This document shows positions 57,119 to 64,000 of a DNA stretch of 64,000 bases, piece by piece. The DNA comes from Vulcanimicrobiota bacterium. GTDB taxonomy: Bacteria; Vulcanimicrobiota; Vulcanimicrobiia; Vulcanimicrobiales; Vulcanimicrobiaceae. Made by a program: the position numbers and the translations under genes. The notes beneath the pieces were generated by a model. It had not been told where the DNA came from and ran no database searches. It was given only the letters and a program-made list of their open reading frames with translations. The first letter of the stretch is position 1. Every line of letters begins with the position of its first letter. Where the stretch lies: positions 25,169 through 89,168 of the forward strand of contig JAQBPK010000054.1 in NCBI GenBank assembly GCA_028287565.1, in the 5' to 3' direction.

Positions 57119-57699
57119 GACGCCCTCAGCAGCGGCATACGCCCACGCCGCGCGTCCGCGCGTTCGCGGGCCTGCTGCGCCGTGATGCGGCGGTGGCACG
57201 GGCCACACAGCGTTTCAAGGTTGTCGAGGTGGTGGATGCACGATACTTCGGCGTGCGCGCCGAGCGCGGGCGTCTTGTGGTTCACTTCGAGCTGGTACCG
57301 GCGCGCGAGTGCGGCCTTCGCGTCGTCATGCGCGGTGAGCGCGTCGCGAAACGCGCGGCCCGCCTCGCTCCGGTGCCATTCGAAGAGCGCGCACGGGAGC
57401 GGCGACGGGAACACGGGGCGCACCGGCAGCAACGCCGACTCAGCCTCGGGCGGTGCTCCATCGGAGCCGCATCGCACGCACGCGTAGTCGTCGCGCTCTA
57501 AGGCGGCGGCGCGTGCGCTCGACCAACCGTGGTTGTTCCACGCCTCACGGTATGCGGCGCTCACACACCCGTCTGAGCACCAGCGGCGTCGGCGTGGCGG
57601 AAGCGGCGCGCTGCACGCGACGACAGCGCAGCGACCCGGGACCGCCTGCAACTGCGGCCGGTACGGACACGACTCCGGCAGCGTGTCGAATTGGTTCAC
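57115..57699 (-). CDS. HNH endonuclease
   Basis: 194 residues; GTG 57699 with GGGGAAGG upstream. CSDGC, SARAAALERDDYACVRCG, and the HNH core LEVNHKTPALGAHAEVSC then HHLDNLETLCGPCHRRITAQ with the metal Cys pairs. A free-standing homing-type or packaging-associated nuclease; target unknown. Confidence 0.85.
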   Translation of the reverse strand: MNQFDTLPESCPYRPQLQAVPGRCAVVACSAPLPPRRRRWCSDGCVSAAYREAWNNHGWSSARAAALERDDYACVRCGSDGAPPEAESALLPVRPVFPSPLPCALFEWHRSEAGRAFRDALTAHDDAKAALARRYQLEVNHKTPALGAHAEVSCIHHLDNLETLCGPCHRRITAQQARERADARRGRMPLLRAS

Positions 57700-57872
57700 G
57701 ACGCCTTCCCCCTCGCACGCGCCGCGCACAGCGAGCAATCCGTGATCGTCCGCACCGTCGGCGCGTCAGCCGCGATCGTGAGACCGCAGTACGTCAGCGT
57801 GGCGTTCCAGTCCGCGTAGTGGAAGAAGGCGGCGCGGTCGTTGTCGGATGGCTGGGCTCGGACGGTTCTCAT
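57696..57872 (-). CDS. Small Cys-containing protein (58 residues)
   Basis: ATG 57872. FHYADWNATLTYCGLTIAAD and TDCSLCAARARG suggest a zinc knuckle, a pattern frequent in small phage proteins. Confidence 0.6.
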   Translation of the reverse strand: MRTVRAQPSDNDRAAFFHYADWNATLTYCGLTIAADAPTVRTITDCSLCAARARGKAS

Positions 57873-58747
57873 TCGCCGCGCGCTTTTGCGATCTCGGCGG
57901 GGGTGGCGGGTCGAACCCCCATCGCCGCCAAGTGCGGATCGTCGCACCGCACCCCGCCACCCGTCAAACGAATGGCGCCATCCGTATCTACAATGCGTAG
58001 CCCGTACGTCCCGATGTGGACCCAATCGCCCGGCTTGTACGTCGGCTCCGGCTTCGGTTGACTGAGGAGCGCGAGTATCCGGTTTAGCGCCTCTTCGACG
58101 CTCATCGAGCCCGGAACGACGACGCCTTGCCGTTTATTCGCATAGACGGTCGCGTACACGGCGATAGCGTGTAGCAACGGCGCGCGAACGTCCGCCAGCG
58201 TCGGCCCCGGCTCGCGCAGCACGCCGCGCAGGCCGTGCAACAGATTGCGCGCCGCTTCGTGTGCGGCGTCCCTCTCTTCGTCCGTGATTCTATCCGGCAA
58301 TATGCTGCCGTGGCGAAACTCGAAGAGGGCGCACGCCGTGAAGTCCTGCGCTTCGACCTCGCGCCGCTCAGCGTCCGTTAGCTGCGCCCGGCATTGCGGC
58401 GAAGCGCACGCGGCACGCGGTCCGTCGACTTTCGTGACGCCGTGCCGCTCCTGGTGGAGATGGCTCGTCGGGAGGACCTGGTTCGTCAGCAGCGCGAGAA
58501 CCTTGTTGCATGACACGACTTCGCGCTGGTCGCCGCGGTCGCGGGCTTCGTCGCGCAGGATGAGGACGCTGGTGCGGAGCGTTGCGAGCGTCGGCTCGGC
58601 AGGATCGCGCAGGAGCCTGCGCTCGGCTAGCAATGCGACCGCCGTTGAAAAGTAGGTGTCCGCTCTATGCGCGCACGCTTCAAGGGCGAATGCGTAGTCG
58701 CGCGATAGCGTCCCATCCGGGTCGATGCGCTTGAGAATGTCGCTCAC
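57869..58747 (-). CDS. Hypothetical protein (292 residues)
   Basis: GTG 58747. Mostly helical; a central ACASPQCRAQL Cys pair and a C-terminal beta domain (YKPGDWVHIGTYGLRIVDTD) like an SH3-type fold. The DNA strand and neighbours place it in the leftward accessory operon. Confidence 0.6.
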   Translation of the reverse strand: MSDILKRIDPDGTLSRDYAFALEACAHRADTYFSTAVALLAERRLLRDPAEPTLATLRTSVLILRDEARDRGDQREVVSCNKVLALLTNQVLPTSHLHQERHGVTKVDGPRAACASPQCRAQLTDAERREVEAQDFTACALFEFRHGSILPDRITDEERDAAHEAARNLLHGLRGVLREPGPTLADVRAPLLHAIAVYATVYANKRQGVVVPGSMSVEEALNRILALLSQPKPEPTYKPGDWVHIGTYGLRIVDTDGAIRLTGGGVRCDDPHLAAMGVRPATPAEIAKARGE

Positions 58748-58839
58748 CGATCCTGCACCTTGCAGCCGAGCGCGTACAGCAGCAGCCCCGGGACGGCGAA
58801 GAAGAAGCCGACGATCTGGAGGAGCGTGGAAAGTCTCAC
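58744..58839 (-). CDS. 31-residue membrane peptide
   Basis: GTG 58839 overlaps its neighbour at the stop (GTGA). One TM span (LLQIVGFFFAVPGLLLYALG). Very small but well coupled. Confidence 0.45.
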   Translation of the reverse strand: MRLSTLLQIVGFFFAVPGLLLYALGCKVQDR

Positions 58840-59228
58840 GTCGCCCGCTTCTTCGCGCGAGCCGCCTCGGTGCGCGTGCCCTTCTGCTCGGCGGCGGCAC
58901 GCGAGACAGTCGCGACCTTGCCCACGACGTTCTCGCGGTACCATTTGCGGATCGCGCGGCGCTTCTTGCCTGGCGACTTCACGCGCGGCGGAAGCTCGCC
59001 GAGATGCGTGGCGCCCGTCACGGTCCCGAGCGCGGGTGGCTTCTTCGACAGCGCCGCGCGTGTCCCGCGCAATCGCGGCGCGTTTACCACGAGCGTTCCT
59101 TTCCTCGCGCTGTCGTGTGCCAGGCGCGGATACTTTGACGGCTTGACGGGCTTCGGCGTGACGGCGCGCTTGGATTTCTTGTGCTTCACGGCGGCGGCGA
59201 CTTTGGCGTCGCGGAGGGCGGCTTTCAT
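58836..59228 (-). CDS. Highly basic protein (130 residues)
   Basis: ATG 59228. Lys/Arg/Ala-rich throughout (VKHKKSKRAVTPKPVKPSKY, PGKKRRAIRKWYRENVVGK). Probably nucleic-acid binding; could be a histone-like or tail-region protein. Confidence 0.55.
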   Translation of the reverse strand: MKAALRDAKVAAAVKHKKSKRAVTPKPVKPSKYPRLAHDSARKGTLVVNAPRLRGTRAALSKKPPALGTVTGATHLGELPPRVKSPGKKRRAIRKWYRENVVGKVATVSRAAAEQKGTRTEAARAKKRAT

Positions 59229-59431
59229 TCGGTGATCTCCTGAAGGTCGGCATACGCGCGGACCATCGCGACAGCGTCGCCGGAACGAAGGGCGGCGCGG
59301 GCGCGTTCCAGCGCGGGCCGGATGATCGCATGCAGCGCGATCTGTGACGCGGGCGGAATCGCCTCGTACTGCGACGCGATCTCCTCGACGCGAGCGATCT
59401 CACCCGGAAGGGCGGTAGCGACTGAACTCAC
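59225..59431 (-). CDS. Hypothetical helical protein (68 residues)
   Basis: GTG 59431 overlaps its neighbours. VEEIASQYEAIPPASQIALH and LQEITE; a two-helix bundle. Function unknown. Confidence 0.55.
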   Translation of the reverse strand: MSSVATALPGEIARVEEIASQYEAIPPASQIALHAIIRPALERARAALRSGDAVAMVRAYADLQEITE

Positions 59432-60033
59432 GCGTGCCCCACCCGCCGCGCCACACGATCGCGCTTGTTCGCAGCGCGACGCTTCGCCGTGCCTTTCTGC
59501 TGCGATGGCTCCTTCGCGATCCGCGCGCGGCGTTGCGGGTCCATCGCGCGGGAACGCTGTGCGCCGGATGGGGTCCATAGTTTGGTGGGCTTTGCGATGT
59601 GCGTTACTCCGAATGACTGGTTTACGAGCGGCGCTGCGACGATATCCGTGCCGAGATCGAAGTGCAACGTCTGCACGTAGTCGAGGATCGCGGCACCGGC
59701 TCGCGCACCGAGGCGCTCGTCGCACAGCGCGACGAAGTCCGTTTCCTCGCCCTTGCGGCGCGGCGTCATTGCGGCGGAGAACACGACCGGGTGCGCCTCG
59801 ATGAGGTCCGCTATCTCGGCGAACGATAGCCCGGCGTCGTTGCACCGTACGAGCGCGTCGACTTCGAGCTTTGTGAAGCCGAGCGCCTGGGCGACGCGTT
59901 CGTATTCGCTCGATAGAGGCGATGCGAAACTTTGCATTGCCTCCCCGATCCAAACGTTCGGCTCGACGGCCTCTTGCGCCATCCCGGCTTTGAACACCGT
60001 AAAGGTCGGGCCATAGTCCCACGAGGCTAGCAC
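59428..60033 (-). CDS. Hypothetical protein (201 residues)
   Basis: GTG 60033. Central HTH-like segment (LGFTKLEVDALVRCNDAGLS, FAEIADLIEAHPVVF) and a basic C-terminal tail. May be DNA-binding. Confidence 0.55.
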   Translation of the reverse strand: MLASWDYGPTFTVFKAGMAQEAVEPNVWIGEAMQSFASPLSSEYERVAQALGFTKLEVDALVRCNDAGLSFAEIADLIEAHPVVFSAAMTPRRKGEETDFVALCDERLGARAGAAILDYVQTLHFDLGTDIVAAPLVNQSFGVTHIAKPTKLWTPSGAQRSRAMDPQRRARIAKEPSQQKGTAKRRAANKRDRVARRVGHA

Positions 60034-60255
60034 CTACTCGATGACCTCCAGCGCGCATCCGACGAAGCACACGCCCGCGGTTGGATCGTCGGGCGGACCG
60101 ATGCGAATGGTGCCGGTGATTTGACGGTCCCCGTTCGCACGGAGCGCTGTCGTTACGAGGTCGCGGTTTTTCGCGAAGTGGTCGCGGTCGGTTTCCACGA
60201 CGGGGATTTCCGGCGTGACGAGCGGGGCGAGTGGTGCGAGCGCGGTGGTCGGCAT
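60034..60255 (-). CDS. Hypothetical protein (73 residues)
   Basis: ATG 60255 with AAAGGGCC upstream. Beta-rich C-terminus (RQITGTIRIGPPDDPTAGVC). Its TAG is immediately followed by the next GTG. Confidence 0.55.
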   Translation of the reverse strand: MPTTALAPLAPLVTPEIPVVETDRDHFAKNRDLVTTALRANGDRQITGTIRIGPPDDPTAGVCFVGCALEVIE

Positions 60256-60287
60256 CGTGGCCCTTTCGAGAGATGAAGCCGTTGCGG

Positions 60288-60458
60288 TCACAGCCATCCG
60301 GCCGCCCGCGCGAAGATGAGGCCCGCGACGCCAAGCGTGAACCATCCGAACGGAATCGCGAGCGACGTGCCGCCTCTCGTGACGGTCATCATCGGACCGG
60401 GCGGGATCGGTTTGAATGCGCGGCAGTCGGGCTCGCAGGGGGCGTGCGTGCAGGTCAT
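60288..60458 (-). CDS. Small membrane protein (56 residues)
   Basis: ATG 60458. Cys/Pro-rich N-terminus (MTCTHAPCEPDCRAFKPIPP) and one C-terminal TM span (GTSLAIPFGWFTLGVAGLIF). Confidence 0.5.
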   Translation of the reverse strand: MTCTHAPCEPDCRAFKPIPPGPMMTVTRGGTSLAIPFGWFTLGVAGLIFARAAGWL

Positions 60459-60465
60459 CGGCGCG

Positions 60466-61017
60466 TTACTTCGCCACCTTGAAGATCACCGGCTGCGTGT
60501 CGTCCTCGGTCGGCATCGACGAATAGTCGTATTCGTTGTTCGTCTGAACGAGAACGCCGTCCGACGTATAGAAGAAGACGCAGCGATCGCTCTTGCCACC
60601 GTACGATCCCATGTCGTTCGCCTGATCGACGACAGGCGCGTCGTGGTAGCCGCCGCCGCTGCCGCCCTGCCAGAGCTGATGCTGCGAAGGCGTGAGCTGA
60701 GCATCGCACGGCAACACCTTGCCGCGCACCTTGAAGTGTCGTACCTTCTGCCCGATCGCTGGCGGGTAGATCGTGACGTACCCGGTGGTCCCGACCTGGG
60801 CCATATCGTGCATATATTCGCCGAGTTGCTCCAGCTCGTTGTTTCGCGTGATGCGCCGCGCCTCGCGTTCGTAGATCAGACGTCCTTGATCTTTGAGCTG
60901 GAGCTGCTCCGTGGTCGTCAGGTTGTTATCGGTCGCGCCGCCGTTGCCACCGCAGCCCGAAGCGGTCGATTGCGCGAGCAGCATCGTCGCGAGGACGCAA
61001 GACTTGAAGATCATCAT
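60466..61017 (-). CDS. Putative lipoprotein (183 residues)
   Basis: ATG 61017 overlaps the upstream stop. MMIFKSCVLATMLLAQSTAS then GCGGNGG looks like a lipobox (TASGC). The mature part is mixed with a CDAQLTPSQHQLWQGGSGGG region and a C-terminal TEDDTQPVIFKVAK. Follows the membrane protein at 61014-61457; the two could be an inner/outer membrane pair. Confidence 0.6.
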   Translation of the reverse strand: MMIFKSCVLATMLLAQSTASGCGGNGGATDNNLTTTEQLQLKDQGRLIYEREARRITRNNELEQLGEYMHDMAQVGTTGYVTIYPPAIGQKVRHFKVRGKVLPCDAQLTPSQHQLWQGGSGGGYHDAPVVDQANDMGSYGGKSDRCVFFYTSDGVLVQTNNEYDYSSMPTEDDTQPVIFKVAK

Positions 61018-61457
61018 TTGTCGCAGGCTCCCGGGTCGAGGTGAGAAGGCAGGCTGATCGAGCGGAACTGTCCGCTGTTGAAGTTCGTGGCTTGGCCGTT
61101 GTAGTCGGTCGCGATAGCCGTGCAGGCTTGCTGATTGGCGACGATGCCGTCCCGGTCGGCCTTCAGCGTATCCATGTCGGCCTTCGCAGCGGTGTCCGTT
61201 GCGAGCGCCTTCTCGAAGCGCGCGACGTTGGCGAGTTTTGCCTCGTATTCCTGATTGACCGCGTAGAAGTAGTTTTGCTTCTGAATGATGTTCCCGGTCT
61301 GGAGGTTCGCGCCCTGAACGCGCGCCGGCGCGGTGACGGCAAGCCCGAACCATTGGGTGTACGCCCCGATGATTCCAAGCGCGGTGACGACGACAATCGC
61401 GACGACGATCGAAAGGCTGATGTAGCCGCCTGCGCGGGCGGTGTCGCGGCCGTTCAT
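61014..61457 (-). CDS. Membrane-anchored periplasmic coiled-coil protein (147 residues)
   Basis: ATG 61457 with GAGG 6 bases upstream. N-terminal TM segment (YISLSIVVAIVVVTALGIIG) then a coiled coil (YEAKLANVARFEKALATDTA). LemA-like or inner-membrane spanin-like arrangement; it is away from the lysis cassette, so spanin is only one option. Confidence 0.6.
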   Translation of the reverse strand: MNGRDTARAGGYISLSIVVAIVVVTALGIIGAYTQWFGLAVTAPARVQGANLQTGNIIQKQNYFYAVNQEYEAKLANVARFEKALATDTAAKADMDTLKADRDGIVANQQACTAIATDYNGQATNFNSGQFRSISLPSHLDPGACDK

Positions 61458-61537
61458 CGCAACCTCGCCCGCAGCCGAACGAGCAGCAGCGCGGGAGCGA
61501 GGCGGCAACCGGTGCGGGGGCCGCGGTAGACCCTCAC
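61454..61537 (-). CDS. 27-residue linking frame
   Basis: GTG 61537 overlaps the upstream stop and its TGA overlaps ATG 61457. Arg/Leu-rich peptide; likely only for translational coupling. Confidence 0.35.
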   Translation of the reverse strand: MRVYRGPRTGCRLAPALLLVRLRARLR

Positions 61538-61851
61538 GATGCGCTCCCGTGCGGTGCGATGACGCGGTCGGTCCAGCGCTGGACGACCTGATCGATTGCG
61601 CTTTGAAGGCCCTCCGCGGTGGGCTCGATTGCGCCGTGAATGTAGACGTTGACGACGGTGGGCTCGCGGAGCGGGGCCGAGCCGAGCGTGAATGCGCCTT
61701 CGCTTTCGCGCGACTCGTCTGGTGCGGCGGTATCCGGTCCGACGACGATGCGCCGCGCTTCGTCGAGGACTTCGAGGGCGTCGTCGGGGTGTTGGCGGCC
61801 CACGAGGTTCAGTATCTGCCCGACCTGGATTTGCTTTTCAACCGGATTCAT
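61534..61851 (-). CDS. Hypothetical protein (105 residues)
   Basis: ATG 61851 overlaps the upstream stop. GQILNLVGRQHPDDALEVLD and EPTVVNVYIHGAIEPTAEG; mixed alpha/beta. Function unknown. Confidence 0.55.
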   Translation of the reverse strand: MNPVEKQIQVGQILNLVGRQHPDDALEVLDEARRIVVGPDTAAPDESRESEGAFTLGSAPLREPTVVNVYIHGAIEPTAEGLQSAIDQVVQRWTDRVIAPHGSAS

Positions 61852-62075
61852 CACGCGACCGCCCGCGGCACGTGCGTCACGGACTTGGTCGGGAACATTC
61901 CGGCGATCTCCAGATGCGTCAGCGCCATCGCGCGCTCGCGGCCGTCGGGGTACTTCGTGCGGATCAGCGCGTCGAGGTTGTCGAACATCGAGCGCCCCGT
62001 CTCGATCAGCGCCGCCTCTTCGGGCGTCACGGACCCGACCCGCTCGTGCGGGCCGGGCTTGCGTAGATCGGCCAT
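61851..62075 (-). CDS. Candidate Acb2/Tad1-like anti-defence protein
   Basis: 74 residues, ATG 62075. A helical hairpin with FDNLDALIRTKYPDGRERAM then ALTHLEIAGMF resembles the PxxREkSlALTkLEEAxMW core of Acb2/Tad1 hairpin proteins, which sequester cyclic nucleotides or gcADPR to block CBASS or Thoeris signalling. The WANAxIA ending is replaced by FPTKSVTH, so the match is partial. Length fits. It lies in the accessory operon next to the attachment site, a usual place for anti-defence genes. Confidence 0.5.
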   Translation of the reverse strand: MADLRKPGPHERVGSVTPEEAALIETGRSMFDNLDALIRTKYPDGRERAMALTHLEIAGMFPTKSVTHVPRAVA

Positions 62076-62302
62076 CAGACGCCGACCGTTTCCGGGAACA
62101 CGCGCGACGGCCACCCGCCCGGCGGCGCGGCGCCCTCGGCGTGGTACTGATGGTCCATCGCGTTCGCGTCGGGCAGCACGTCATTCGCGAGGAAGCGCAG
62201 CGCTTCGGTCGTCGCGTGCGCGTGGCCGTGATCCATCGCGGAGAACGTTCGGGTGCGCGTCGGCCCGAACGAACCCGCGACGGTGATCGTGATCTGGCCC
62301 AC
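62075..62302 (-). CDS. Hypothetical protein (75 residues)
   Basis: GTG 62302. GQITITVAGSFGPTRTRTFS then a His-rich MDHGHAHATTEALRFLANDV. Overlaps the next start (ATG). Function unknown. Confidence 0.55.
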   Translation of the reverse strand: MGQITITVAGSFGPTRTRTFSAMDHGHAHATTEALRFLANDVLPDANAMDHQYHAEGAAPPGGWPSRVFPETVGV

Positions 62303-62305
62303 CGG

Positions 62306-62677
62306 TTACGTGCCGGTCGTTCCGAGCGCCGCGTCGATGCGCGCGAGCGCGATCCCGAGCGCCTTGGTGATCCCGGCCTGCACCGTCGTCGTGAACTGAC
62401 GCTCGGCCGGTGCGGCGGCGGCCTGGAAGAGCGGGGCAACGAACGGGCGCATCTGCGAGGGCACGAAGTCCATCGCGACGTCCGTCACGGCTTGCTCGAT
62501 GAGCGGGATCTCGTTGCCGAGATTCGTTGCGACGTGCCCGAGCAGGACGTGGATGCCAGCGCGCGCGTCGGTGAGGGCCTGGACGCCCGCGGCTTTGGCG
62601 TCGGTGATGACTTGGTGCACGGCGGGATCCGCGAGGATCGTCTCGGTCGTGGTCGGCGTGGTCGCCATGGTCGTCAA
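62306..62677 (-). CDS. Hypothetical helical protein (123 residues)
   Basis: TTG 62677 is preferred because GGGAG lies about 6 bases upstream; ATG 62668 is the alternative. Amphipathic helices (VHQVITDAKAAGVQALTDAR, ITKALGIALARIDAALG). First gene of the leftward operon near the prophage end. Confidence 0.55.
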   Translation of the reverse strand: MTTMATTPTTTETILADPAVHQVITDAKAAGVQALTDARAGIHVLLGHVATNLGNEIPLIEQAVTDVAMDFVPSQMRPFVAPLFQAAAAPAERQFTTTVQAGITKALGIALARIDAALGTTGT

Positions 62678-62828
62678 GGCTCGCTCCCTGCCGGCGGTGC
62701 CGGCGGTCAGCGCGCCCGGCGGCCATTCGCGGTCCGCGAGGCGCTAGGGTGTTGCGGGACCGTTGACGAGGAGCGACCTTTCGCCCTGCGCGCGAGGAGT
62801 CACCCGGGTGTCACGGGCCTTCCAAACG

Positions 62829-62846
62829 GTTCCACTTCGTTCCACT
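62829..62846 (+). repeat. Tandem GTTCCACT repeat, 10-bp period
   Basis: GTTCCACT at 62829-62836 and 62839-62846, one helical turn apart, about 90 bases inside the prophage end. Could be an arm-type integrase or regulator site. Confidence 0.4.
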
Positions 62847-62935
62847 CCGAAGCACTTGATTCGAGGCGAAATGGCCAACGCTGCACTGCGTTTCTCGGCG
62901 ATTTACGCACAAGTCTTCCGTGCGCACCAAAGCCC

Positions 62936-62989
62936 AACGGTTTGCCTTCCAAGCAAGAGTCGCGGGTTCGATTCCCGCCGCCCGCTCCA
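62936..62989 (+). other. Truncated tRNA-Gly(TCC) 3' half: prophage attachment site
   Basis: Anticodon stem-loop TTTGC-CTTCCAA-GCAAG (62941-62957, anticodon TCC), variable AGTC, T arm GCGGG-TTCGATT-CCCGC (62962-62978), acceptor CGCCCGC, T, CCA (to 62989). The matching 5' acceptor GCGGGCG and D arm are missing upstream, where phage DNA begins. So this is the right-hand att core; the intact tRNA should lie at the other prophage end. Confidence 0.8.
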
Positions 62990-62993
62990 TCCG

Positions 62994-63024
62994 AAAGCCA
63001 TACGGCGTATGGCTTTTCTTTTTT
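62994..63024 (+). terminator. tRNA terminator
   Basis: AAAGCCATAC (62994-63003) pairs with GTATGGCTTT (63007-63016), loop GGC, then a T-rich tail to 63024. Bacterial-type terminator directly after the tRNA 3' end, belonging to the host side. Confidence 0.8.
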
Positions 63025-63228
63025 CAGCCGATCGCCGAACCGAGGCTGTCGCCGAAGATATCAGCCGCTCACTGGTAAGGCAAAGTGCCGTATCTTGCGC
63101 GCAACCAAAGCTGTTGAGCCGCGTTGCAGTCGGCGACATCCCGCGCGCGCAGTTCCAATTCGTCGCCGACGTCGTACGCCGAGCGGACGCTATGCGATCG
63201 TCAAAAGGCTGCGTGCGGGCCGTGCGCG

Positions 63229-64000
63229 CTAATGCTTTCGCTCCGACAATGTGGCGGTCCAGGCACGAAGTCTTCCGAGCACGCGTCTGACGCGCCGGTA
63301 GGATGCGGTGCTGCCATTCGCTGCGCTCGGCGCGGGTTCGACGACGCCGTTATCCGTCGCGACCGGCGCCGGCTCTTCCGCCGCGGCGTCCCGCGGAATC
63401 TCATCGGGCGCGTCAGGCACGGCTGTCGTCGCAGCCTCCGCCGGATCGTGCGGCACCGCGGGACCGGCGTTCGGCACATCTTCAGCAGCGGCAACGGCAA
63501 CGGCGGGCGGAGCCGCGGCGGGCGCTGGCGGGGGCGTGGGACGCTGTTCCGTTTGCTCCACGATTTTCTCGATATGCGCGCGCAGGTTCGCGTACGCGCC
63601 GATTCCGAAGCGGCCCGATGCGATGTCGGCGCGCAACCACTGGTTGAGCAAGAGCTGGCGGTAGAAATGGTGGCGGTCCACTTCGCCCGTGACGGTGTTG
63701 CCGAGGACGCCGGACTGCTGCGCGCGCGAGCGCCAGTGGTAGAACGCCAAGTACTGCGGGATCATGAAGACTTCGTACTTGGACAGAAAACGGATCAAAA
63801 AATCCCAGTCGCCGACGTACGGGATTGCTTCGTACAACGCGCCGAGCTCCTCGAATGCGGCGCGGGTGAACAGGAACGAGATCGGCGGGATGAAGTTCGA
63901 CGCCAGCATGCGGTCGAGGCTCAGAAAACCCGGCGGCGCGAAGTCGTTGAACGGCTCGATCGAATCGGTCTGCACGAGGTTGCCGTGCACCTGTTCCATC
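63229..64000 (-). CDS. Family 2 glycosyltransferase, C-terminal part (5' end outside window)
   Basis: Chromosomal gene on the host side of the junction; the N-terminus lies beyond position 64000. ISFLFTRAAFEELGALYEAI then YVGDWDFLIRFLSKYEVF is the acceptor region of GT2 enzymes; a Pro/Ala-rich acidic linker and a basic C-terminus follow. Probably adds sugar to cell-surface polysaccharide. The interval 63025-63228 before it holds no gene I can support. Confidence 0.75.
   Translation of the reverse strand, partial: MEQVHGNLVQTDSIEPFNDFAPPGFLSLDRMLASNFIPPISFLFTRAAFEELGALYEAIPYVGDWDFLIRFLSKYEVFMIPQYLAFYHWRSRAQQSGVLGNTVTGEVDRHHFYRQLLLNQWLRADIASGRFGIGAYANLRAHIEKIVEQTEQRPTPPPAPAAAPPAVAVAAAEDVPNAGPAVPHDPAEAATTAVPDAPDEIPRDAAAEEPAPVATDNGVVEPAPSAANGSTASYRRVRRVLGRLRAWTATLSERKH

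Overview
The window is almost entirely one tailed-phage genome integrated in a GC-rich bacterial chromosome. It enters mid-prophage on the left. On the right it crosses a prophage/host junction near 62.99 kb, where a truncated 3' half of a tRNA-Gly(TCC) gene is followed by a tRNA-type terminator and a chromosomal family-2 glycosyltransferase. The host cannot be named from this sequence. It is GC-rich, uses AGGAGG-type ribosome sites, NTGA stop/start coupling and some apparently leaderless promoters, and is probably diderm, because the phage carries lipoprotein and signal-peptide genes. An uncultured or poorly sampled phylum is plausible.

Layout. (1) 1-6.3 kb: DNA transactions and modification, with two N-methyltransferases around an SNF2-like helicase, a C5-cytosine methyltransferase with seven internal repeats, and a radical-SAM-like protein. 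(2) 6.6-11.0 kb: an accessory segment bracketed by an imperfect 32-bp direct repeat, holding an XRE regulator operon, a ribbon-helix-helix-like gene, a SWIM-finger DDE transposase and short-repeat operators. (3) 11.2-15.8 kb: small hypothetical and zinc-ribbon genes and a complete tyrosine recombinase. (4) 15.85-40.65 kb: a syntenic head and tail module: small and large terminase, portal, MuF-like protein, XkdF-like protease, scaffold, capsid, connectors, tail tube, chaperone with a -1 frameshift, tape measure with a lytic transglycosylase domain, and a large tail protein. A glycosyltransferase and a signal-peptide protein sit between the capsid and connector genes. (5) 41-43.2 kb: an autoregulated divergent switch and a conserved phage gene followed by a pentanucleotide array. 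(6) 43.3-46.0 kb: a reverse-strand lipoprotein and the lysis genes. (7) 46.0-62.7 kb: tightly overlapping small genes in alternating blocks, including a DpdA-like transglycosylase, a DNA base hypermodification protein, HNH nucleases, a metallopeptidase and a candidate Acb2/Tad1-like anti-defence protein.

How it may work together: the methyltransferases, radical-SAM protein, DpdA-like enzyme and hypermodification protein suggest a heavily modified genome that resists restriction, while the Acb2/Tad1 candidate would counter nucleotide-signalling defences. Several regulatory signals are legible: a back-to-back promoter pair with a 12-bp inverted operator, a promoter-to-terminator unit that looks like a small RNA, three phased ATAACGGAA boxes, and start codons sitting at predicted transcription starts. 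No DNA polymerase, primase or replication initiator is recognised, so replication genes may lie to the left of the window or be unrecognised.
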